A DNA stretch of 10,975 bases from Desulfobacterales bacterium (lineage in GTDB: Bacteria; Desulfobacterota; Desulfobacteria; Desulfobacterales; C00003106), in NCBI GenBank assembly GCA_030613165.1, contig JAUWMN010000024.1, positions 1-10,975 of the forward strand, given 5' to 3'. The notes under the pieces are model-generated. The model ran no database searches. It was not told where the DNA came from and saw only the letters and a list, made by a program, of their open reading frames with translations. Every line of letters begins with the position of its first letter. The stretch's first letter is position 1. A program made the position numbers and the translations under genes. This document shows, one piece after another, positions 6,001 through 10,975 of this stretch.

Positions 6001-8814
6001 TCAAAGCATTTTCCTGAGAAACTGCCCTGTATATGAGTTGTCGAGTGTCGCAACATCTTCCGGTGTTCCGTATCCGATTACTTCGCCTCCCTCGTTTCCA
6101 CCCTCAGGCCCGAGGTCTATAATATAGTCGGCCGACTTTATTACATCCATATTGTGTTCGATGACAATAATTGTATTGCCTTCATCGGCAAGACGGTTCA
6201 GGACTTCAAGAAGCTTTTGTATGTCGGCAAAATGTAGGCCTGTTGTTGGCTCATCTAAAATGTATATAGTATGACCTGTATCCGATTTGCTTAGCTCTCG
6301 TGAAAGCTTCACCCGTTGCGCCTCACCTCCGGAAAGGGTGGTGGCGGATTGTCCCAGGTGTATATAACCGATACCTACATCGACCAATGTCTGAAGCTTT
6401 CTTCTTATCCGGCGGATATTTCCAAAAAAGGAAAGCGCTTGGTTGACGGTCATATCGAGTATTTCTGCGATATTCTTCCCTTTATAACGGATTTCCAGTG
6501 TCTCTCTATTGTATCGTTTTCCATGGCAAACATCACACGTTACATATACGTCGGGAAGAAAATGCATTTCTATCTTGATAATTCCATCCCCGCTGCATGC
6601 TTCGCATCTCCCTCCTTTTACATTGAAACTAAATCGTCCGGGCCTGTACCCGCGAACTCTTGCTTCAGGAGTCTGTGAAATCAGCTCCCGGATAGGCGCA
6701 AAGAGTCCGGTGTAAGTGGCGGGATTAGAACGTGGAGTCCGTCCAATAGGGGATTGATTTATGTTTATTACCTTGTCGACATGTTCAAGACCACGTATGC
6801 ATTTGTGTTTACCGACCCTTTCCCTGCTGCGGTAAAATTTTCGCGCTAATGCCTTATGCAGTGTCTCCAACACTAACGAAGATTTTCCGGAACCTGAAAC
6901 CCCGGTTACACAAATGAAGCGCCCAAGAGGAAAGGAGACGTCAATCTCTTTTAAGTTATTGGCAGAGGCGCCTTCTACAACCACGCAGCCCCTTTCTTTG
7001 TTTCTTCGCTTTCGGGGGACCGGTATTTTTTTTCTTCCCGAAAGATACATTCCTGTGAGTGAATTCTTATCAGACAAGAGAGCATCCGGGGTGCCGCTGA
7101 AAACTACATTCCCCCCATGTATTCCAGCGCCGGGGCCCATATCTATTACATAATCAGCGCTCAATATAGTTTCAGGATCGTGCTCTACTACCAGGACGGT
7201 GTTTCCCAATTCGCGCATCTCCTGAAGCGTCCCTAACAGTTTCTGATTGTCTCGTTGATGGAGCCCTATACTTGGTTCATCCAGCACATAGAGGACCCCT
7301 GTCAGTTTTGAACCGATCTGTGTGGCCAGTCGTATCCTTTGGGCTTCTCCTCCGGAAAGAGTGGCGGAGGCACGGTCAAGAGTGAGGTAGCTGAGTCCCA
7401 CATTTTCCAGGAATGTTAGTCTTTGTGAAATCTCCCGTAAAATTCGGTCGGCAATGGCCTGATCTCTGCCGGACAATGTCAGTGAAGAAAAAAAAGAAAG
7501 GGCCTCGGAGATGGAAAAAGAGGTAATCTGGTCAATAGAAAGACCGGCTATCTTTATAGAACGTATCTCGTGCCTGAGACGCGCCCCTCCACATTCAGGA
7601 CAGTCTCTAAGATTCATAAACTGTGCGATCTCTTCTCGTACCTGGTGAGACTGTGTTTCCTGATAGCGGCGTTCGAGGTTTGGTATGATCCCCTCAAAAG
7701 GCTTTGTATAAGAAAATCGTCGACCGTCCTTTTCAAAATAGAAAGTGATCTCTTCACCTTGCGAGCCGTACAGAAGGATCTCCCTGAATAATTTAGGCAA
7801 ATCCGAAAAAGGTGTGTATATATCCACTCCGTAATGACGCGTAAGAGCATCCAATATCTGATGAAAATGGACACTATGCCTGTTTTCCCACGGCACAACC
7901 GCGCCTTTTCTCAAAGAAAGATCGTGATCCGGTACTATCAGCTCAGGGTCAAAGATCGTCATGGTGCCCAGACCGTCACAGGCAGGGCAAGCTCCCTGAG
8001 GGCTGTTAAAGGAAAAACTCGCGGGGGTAATTTCCGGATAACTTATGCCACAGTGAATACAGGCAGCTCTTTCACTGAATAAAAGTGGCTTGCCGTCTAC
8101 AACATCGACTGTTACCAAGCCGTCAGATTGTCCTATAGCCAATTCAAGGGAATCGGCCAGCCGGTTCTTAACTGACTTCTTTACGATCAGACGATCTACG
8201 ACTACCTCGATTGTGTGTTTCTTGTTTTTGGTTAATGAAATATCGTGCTCTAATTCTATTGTTTCACCATCTATTCGGACCCGGATAAAGCCGTCTTTGC
8301 GTAGCTGCTGAAACAATTTTTGATGAGTCCCTTTCTGGTCTCTAATAACCGGAGCCAAAATGACTATTTTTGTCCCTTCCGGCAGATCCAGGGTCTGGTC
8401 TACAATCTGTTGAATGGCCTGGGGAGTGATAGGACGACCGCACTGATAGCAATGTGGATGTCCAATGCGGGCAAAGAGAAGACGAAGATAATCATATATC
8501 TCGGTAACCGTGCCTACGGTAGACCTGGGATTATGACCGGCCGATTTTTGTTCAATGGCAATCGCAGGCGAAAGCCCTTCGATAGTGTCAACATCCGGCT
8601 TGTCCATCCTTTCCAGGAACTGGCGGGCATAGGCTGACAACGATTCCACATATCGGCGTTGACCTTCGGCATACAGTGTGTCAAAGGCAAGGGTTGATTT
8701 GCCGGAACCGGAAAGGCCGGTCACGACCACCATCCGGTTTCTTGGGATATCAACATTGATATTTTTAAGGTTGTGCTGTCGAGCACCCCGTATGATAATT
8801 TTGTCTAAGCTCAT
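6001..8814 (-). CDS. uvrA: UvrABC excinuclease subunit A
   Basis: DNA damage-recognition ATPase of nucleotide excision repair; a dimer loads UvrB at lesions. 937 residues, full length (about 940 in E. coli). Two ABC ATPase modules are complete: Walker A G-L-S-G-S-G-K-S (33-40) and G-V-S-G-S-G-K-S (638-645); signature L-S-G-G-E at 486-490 and 827-831; Walker B with L-D-E-P at 511-514 and 853-856. Zinc-binding cysteine pairs occur at 252/255 with 276/279 and at 737/740 with 760/763, as expected. A further C-P-E-C pair sits near 405-408. The start is the standard [18 protein letters not shown] opening. The Shine-Dalgarno is weak. The gene is transcribed alone, away from queE and toward rex. I saw no obvious LexA box in its promoter region. 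Confidence 0.98.
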   Translation of the reverse strand: MSLDKIIIRGARQHNLKNINVDIPRNRMVVVTGLSGSGKSTLAFDTLYAEGQRRYVESLSAYARQFLERMDKPDVDTIEGLSPAIAIEQKSAGHNPRSTVGTVTEIYDYLRLLFARIGHPHCYQCGRPITPQAIQQIVDQTLDLPEGTKIVILAPVIRDQKGTHQKLFQQLRKDGFIRVRIDGETIELEHDISLTKNKKHTIEVVVDRLIVKKSVKNRLADSLELAIGQSDGLVTVDVVDGKPLLFSERAACIHCGISYPEITPASFSFNSPQGACPACDGLGTMTIFDPELIVPDHDLSLRKGAVVPWENRHSVHFHQILDALTRHYGVDIYTPFSDLPKLFREILLYGSQGEEITFYFEKDGRRFSYTKPFEGIIPNLERRYQETQSHQVREEIAQFMNLRDCPECGGARLRHEIRSIKIAGLSIDQITSFSISEALSFFSSLTLSGRDQAIADRILREISQRLTFLENVGLSYLTLDRASATLSGGEAQRIRLATQIGSKLTGVLYVLDEPSIGLHQRDNQKLLGTLQEMRELGNTVLVVEHDPETILSADYVIDMGPGAGIHGGNVVFSGTPDALLSDKNSLTGMYLSGRKKIPVPRKRRNKERGCVVVEGASANNLKEIDVSFPLGRFICVTGVSGSGKSSLVLETLHKALARKFYRSRERVGKHKCIRGLEHVDKVININQSPIGRTPRSNPATYTGLFAPIRELISQTPEARVRGYRPGRFSFNVKGGRCEACSGDGIIKIEMHFLPDVYVTCDVCHGKRYNRETLEIRYKGKNIAEILDMTVNQALSFFGNIRRIRRKLQTLVDVGIGYIHLGQSATTLSGGEAQRVKLSRELSKSDTGHTIYILDEPTTGLHFADIQKLLEVLNRLADEGNTIIVIEHNMDVIKSADYIIDLGPEGGNEGGEVIGYGTPEDVATLDNSYTGQFLRKML

Positions 8815-8841
8815 AGTAGTGTCTCACAAAGTAAAACCTGA

Positions 8842-8870
8842 TTTATAACACCATATCATCTAAAGCGCAA
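8842..8870 (-). promoter_or_regulatory. Predicted sigma70-type promoter for uvrA
   Basis: On the minus strand, TTGCGC (8865-8870) and TATAAA (8842-8847) are separated by exactly 17 bases, and the -10 element ends 27 nt before the uvrA ATG, giving a short leader. Confidence 0.6.
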
Positions 8871-8884
8871 TTGGTTAGGGAAAT

Positions 8885-8933
8885 AGAAGACAGAGGTCAG
8901 AAGACAGAGGACAGAAAAGAGATAGGAAAAAGG
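8885..8933. repeat. Heptamer-periodic tract upstream of queE (AGANGAC class)
   Basis: About seven consecutive 7-bp units rich in AGA: AGAAGAC and AGAGGTC alternate, so that 8885-8898 and 8899-8912 agree at 13 of 14 bases, and the units then decay into AGAAAAG, AGATAGG and AAAAAGG. The tract fills the gap between the uvrA promoter and the queE start. Confidence 0.7.
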
Positions 8934-8950
8934 GAAGCATTCAAAAGTGT

Positions 8951-9619
8951 TTGACAGCGCATAGTGAAAGTGTCAAAAAGAATGTCGTGTCTATCGTAGT
9001 CAACGAAATATTCTATTCTATCCAGGGAGAGTCGACTCACGCAGGACGGCCCTGTGTCTTTATTCGACTGACCGGCTGTAATTTGCGGTGCTCTTATTGC
9101 GATACGAAATATGCCTACGAAGATGGCCGTGAGATGAAGATAGAAGAGGTCATAGACGTTGTCGACGGCTATGGATGCCCCCTGATAGAAATAACCGGCG
9201 GGGAGCCGTTGCTCCAGGCGGCAACTCCCGATCTTGTTTCAGAGTTGCTCAAAAGAGGGTATGAAGTCCTCCTCGAAACCAATGGAAGCCGGGATATCAG
9301 CTCTGTGGATAACCGATGCATGAAGATTGTCGATTTTAAGGTTCCTTCGAGCGGTATGTCGGAAAGGAATGATCTTGAAAATATTAACAGGCTAAGCGAT
9401 GGAGACGAGGTCAAATTTGTGATCGGAAATCGTTCGGATTATGAGTTTTCTGTGGATCTTATAAAAAAAACAGGCCTTGAGCTGTCAGCAAGATATCCTA
9501 TTCATTTTTCACCGGTATTCGGGAAACAGGACCCCGGCACACTTGCCGGATGGATATTAAATGATCGGCTCAATGCAAGGCTCCAGGTTCAACTGCACAA
9601 GATTATTGAGCTGCCTTAG
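8951..9619 (+). CDS. queE: 7-carboxy-7-deazaguanine synthase
   Basis: Radical-SAM enzyme that contracts 6-carboxytetrahydropterin to 7-carboxy-7-deazaguanine, on the route to preQ0 and queuosine. 222 residues. Motifs: V-N-E-I-F-Y-S-I-Q-G-E-S near the N-terminus, the [4Fe-4S] cluster cysteines as C-x3-C-x2-C (43, 47, 50), the SAM-binding G-G-E-P-L-L-Q (83-89), and the C-terminal Q-L-H-K-I-I. The start is unsettled: the frame opens at a TTG (8951) and the only nearby alternative is GTG at 8987, just before the conserved core. Neither has a well-spaced Shine-Dalgarno; AGGGA at 8931-8935 is 15 nt from the TTG. It is divergent from uvrA and in the same direction as queC, 288 nt ahead of it. No queD or queF is in the window. 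Confidence 0.95.
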   Translation: MTAHSESVKKNVVSIVVNEIFYSIQGESTHAGRPCVFIRLTGCNLRCSYCDTKYAYEDGREMKIEEVIDVVDGYGCPLIEITGGEPLLQAATPDLVSELLKRGYEVLLETNGSRDISSVDNRCMKIVDFKVPSSGMSERNDLENINRLSDGDEVKFVIGNRSDYEFSVDLIKKTGLELSARYPIHFSPVFGKQDPGTLAGWILNDRLNARLQVQLHKIIELP

Positions 9620-9626
9620 GAACAGA

Positions 9627-9886
9627 GTTGCGGGTTACGGGTTGCGGGTTACGGGTTTTATTGCTACCCTGTCCCTACGTATTAAGTGAATCTGTTCATT
9701 TTACTACCCAATTCATTATACGTAGCAAGAAAGGCTGTTATTTCTTTTTCGTTAAGTCCATGTGTATTTTTTCTAAAATTTAGGTGAAGAATCATTTCAT
9801 AACATGATGTATGAGTCACAACCCCTTAACTCGCAACTCGCAACTCGCAACTCGCAACTCGTAACTCGCAACTCGTAACCCGCAAC
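9627..9886. repeat. Inverted heptamer tracts framing the queE-queC gap
   Basis: Left tract 9627-9654: four 7-bp units, GTTGCGG alternating with GTTACGG. Right tract 9828-9886: eight 7-bp units of AACTCGC, AACTCGT or AACCCGC plus AAC. The first 29 bases of the left tract (9627-9655) and the last 29 of the right tract (9858-9886) are reverse complements at 26 of 29 positions, and the three differences would be G-U pairs in RNA, so a transcript could form a continuous 29-bp stem. The left tract begins 7 nt after the queE stop and the right tract ends 21 nt before the queC start. Confidence 0.85.
9682..9819 (-). CDS. Possible 45-residue ORF of unknown function between the heptamer tracts
   Basis: On the minus strand a frame opens after a TAA at the edge of the right heptamer tract and runs to TAA at 9682-9684. 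From GTG 9819 it encodes 45 residues; from ATG 9795 it encodes 37. The composition looks protein-like: a short beta-like segment (M-I-L-H-L-N-F) and then an amphipathic helix (L-N-E-K-E-I-T-A-F-L-A-T-Y-N-E-L-G). AAGGGG lies 2 nt before the GTG, too close for a normal Shine-Dalgarno. I do not recognise it. It could be a small protein, a decayed remnant of a larger gene such as a transposase, or chance. Confidence 0.28.
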   Translation of the reverse strand: MTHTSCYEMILHLNFRKNTHGLNEKEITAFLATYNELGSKMNRFT

Positions 9887-9907
9887 ATGCTCTCTGGGAG
9901 TCACATC

Positions 9908-10606
9908 ATGTCAACATCTAAAAAAGCGGTATGCCTGCTAAGCGGGGGTATCGATTCAACCACGGCGCTTGTTATCGCAAAGAATGAGGGTTTCGAAATC
10001 TATGCCCTTACATTTCGATACGGACAGCGTCATATCTTTGAAGTGGACAGCGCCCGCACTATTGCCCGGCAATTTGCCGTAAAAGAACATCTTGTGCTCG
10101 ATATTGATCTTGGCGCAATCGGAGGTTCGGCTCTCACATCAACGATCCCTGTCCCAAAGGACAGAAAGGCCGATGAGATTACAATCGGCATCCCTGTTAC
10201 CTATGTTCCGGCCAGAAACACGATCTTTCTTTCTTACGCCCTTGCCTGGGCCGAAGTCCTCAATGCCGAGACGATCTTCATAGGAGTGACGGCTGTTGAC
10301 TATTCCGGATATCCTGACTGCCGTCCGGAATATATCGCAGCCTTTGAAAAAATGGCAAATCTTGCCACCAAGGCAACCACGGAAGAAAGGTTAACCATAC
10401 ATGTCAATACCCCGCTTATCAATCTAAGCAAGGCTGAGATTATAAAAAAAGGTATTGAATTGGGGATAGACTACTCCATTACACATAGCTGCTACGATCC
10501 TGATAAGGAGGGAAGGGCGTGCGGACGTTGTGACAGTTGTCTTTTAAGGAATAAGGGGTTTGAGGAGGCGGGGGTTGTTGACCCGACCATATATTATAAA
10601 GGTTAA
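9908..10606 (+). CDS. queC: 7-cyano-7-deazaguanine synthase
   Basis: ATP-dependent enzyme that converts 7-carboxy-7-deazaguanine, the QueE product, to preQ0. 232 residues from ATG 9908; this start is preferred to an in-frame ATG at 9887 because TGGGAG (9895-9900) sits 7 nt before it and the 9887 ATG directly abuts the heptamer tract. The PP-loop pyrophosphatase motif S-G-G-I-D-S-T-T is at 12-19. The family core R-Y-G-Q-R-H (37-42), V-P-A-R-N-T (100-105) and [10 protein letters not shown] (131-140) is intact. The zinc-site cysteines near the C-terminus are 195, 205, 208 and 211. Together with queE it supplies preQ0 for queuosine in tRNA. Whether it shares a transcript with queE is unclear, because the hairpin-capable tract lies between them. 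Confidence 0.97.
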   Translation: MSTSKKAVCLLSGGIDSTTALVIAKNEGFEIYALTFRYGQRHIFEVDSARTIARQFAVKEHLVLDIDLGAIGGSALTSTIPVPKDRKADEITIGIPVTYVPARNTIFLSYALAWAEVLNAETIFIGVTAVDYSGYPDCRPEYIAAFEKMANLATKATTEERLTIHVNTPLINLSKAEIIKKGIELGIDYSITHSCYDPDKEGRACGRCDSCLLRNKGFEEAGVVDPTIYYKG

Positions 10607-10610
10607 CTTG

Positions 10611-10789
10611 AGAGCCTCTTGCAGAAACAGCCATCTACTGCGATCGGCTGCAAAAGTCCTGCGTTGCGTCATCGTCGTAAAATCGTCCTCAACGTAGCTA
10701 CCGCTACGCCTGCGGCGATTTCACTCCTCTTCCTTGCGCAGAACTTTTTCGCACGATCTCGTGACGAAGTTGTTTCTGCAAGATGCTCT
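10611..10789. repeat. 179-bp imperfect palindromic element (MITE-like) after queC
   Basis: Terminal arms 10611-10629 and 10771-10789 are inverted repeats, 18 of 19 bases. Inner segments also pair: AAAGTCCTGCG near 10653 with the TGCGCAGAACTTT stretch near 10736-10747, and AAATCG near 10679 with CGATTT near 10716. The centre is CGTAGC, TACC, GCTACG (10693-10708), so the whole element is one long imperfect palindrome centred near 10700. It encodes nothing visible, and no clear target duplication is seen. It begins 4 nt after the queC stop and may also terminate or stabilise the queC transcript. Confidence 0.8.
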
Positions 10790-10817
10790 TTATAATACAA
10801 ATAAATAACCGATTAAT

Positions 10818-10975
10818 ATTGATGGCGTCGTAAAAAGTCCATATTTCCCCTCCTGTGGGAGGGGACAAAGAGGAGTGAGGAATAACTATCTGAAATGTCA
10901 TCCTTATTCACCCTCACCCCAGCCCTCTCCCGTCAAGGGAGAGGGGGGATTTGGACTTTTTACGACGCCATCAAT
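10818..10975. repeat. 158-bp palindromic element with perfect 24-bp terminal inverted repeats
   Basis: 10818-10841 and 10952-10975 are perfect 24-bp inverted repeats (outer end ATTGATGGCG, inner end AAAAAGTCCA). Inside are two tight hairpins: TCCCCTCC (10846-10853) with GGAGGGGA (10858-10865), and CCCTCTCCC (10923-10931) with GGGAGAGGG (10937-10945). The piece CCCTCACCCCAGCC before the second hairpin resembles a widespread intergenic repeat of Gram-negative genomes (recalled, not searched). The right arm ends at the window edge, so the element may be longer. No gene is present in 10607-10975. Confidence 0.82.

Noticed and set aside
6316..8637. Several plus-strand open frames of 68-120 codons opposite uvrA
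   Set aside because: They lie entirely inside the clearly conserved uvrA gene on the other strand, with no recognisable motifs or ribosome sites.
8815..8950. LexA box controlling uvrA
   Set aside because: No CTGT-N8-ACAG or other familiar SOS palindrome is visible; the nearby CAG/GAC repetition is part of the heptamer tract.
9828..9886. CRISPR array
   Set aside because: The repeats are contiguous 7-bp units with no spacers, and no cas genes are present.
9887..9907. Upstream ATG of queC
   Set aside because: It directly abuts the heptamer tract and has no Shine-Dalgarno; ATG 9908 has TGGGAG at a proper distance and begins at the family N-terminus.
10704..10901. Minus-strand 65-codon ORF across the two palindromic elements
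   Set aside because: It runs through both inverted-repeat elements and the gap between them; its composition follows the palindromes, not a protein family.

Overview
The window looks like a chromosomal segment of an anaerobic or facultatively anaerobic Gram-negative bacterium, most likely a Desulfobacterota (deltaproteobacterial) relative. The clues are a small F0-only ATP synthase cluster (atpZ-atpI-atpB-atpE) with no F1 genes beside it, a c subunit whose helix 2 reads E-S-L-C-I-Y, an adjacent rex gene for an NADH-responsive repressor, C5-pathway haem synthesis (hemL), and many small intergenic repeat families. The taxonomic call is inference: no rRNA or other phylogenetic marker is present.

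Layout from left to right. (1) Positions 1-1714, minus strand: a GAF/HD-GYP signalling protein, followed in the same direction and with a 4-nt stop/start overlap by what I read as a broken DUF1992 (DnaJ-homologue C28-like) gene. That gene carries a one-base frameshift and is cut off at a 7-bp-periodic repeat tract; a near-identical copy of the tract lies upstream of the HD-GYP gene. (2) Positions 1822-3263, plus strand: promoter, about 120-nt leader and hemL. (3) Positions 3325-5122: atpZ, atpI, atpB and atpE, tightly packed and closed by a strong intrinsic terminator. (4) Positions 5217-5852: rex. (5) Positions 5853-6000: a repeat-rich convergent junction. (6) Positions 6001-8870, minus strand: uvrA with its own promoter. 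(7) Positions 8951-10606, plus strand: queE and queC, two steps of 7-deazaguanine (queuosine precursor) synthesis, separated by an inverted pair of heptamer tracts around a tiny minus-strand ORF. (8) Positions 10607-10975: two consecutive MITE-like palindromic elements, 179 bp and 158 bp.

Functionally the genes are housekeeping: haem precursor synthesis, the membrane sector of ATP synthase with a redox regulator next to it, nucleotide excision repair, and tRNA-modification precursor synthesis. I see no defence system, prophage, CRISPR array or rRNA/tRNA gene. The unusual material is between genes. At least three gaps carry tracts with an exact 7-bp period but unrelated heptamer sequences, two of them arranged as inverted pairs. 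Separate palindromic repeat families occupy the other gaps. These repeats, the decayed DUF1992 gene and the extended c subunit with a near-complete set of Na+ ligands are the items most worth a second look.
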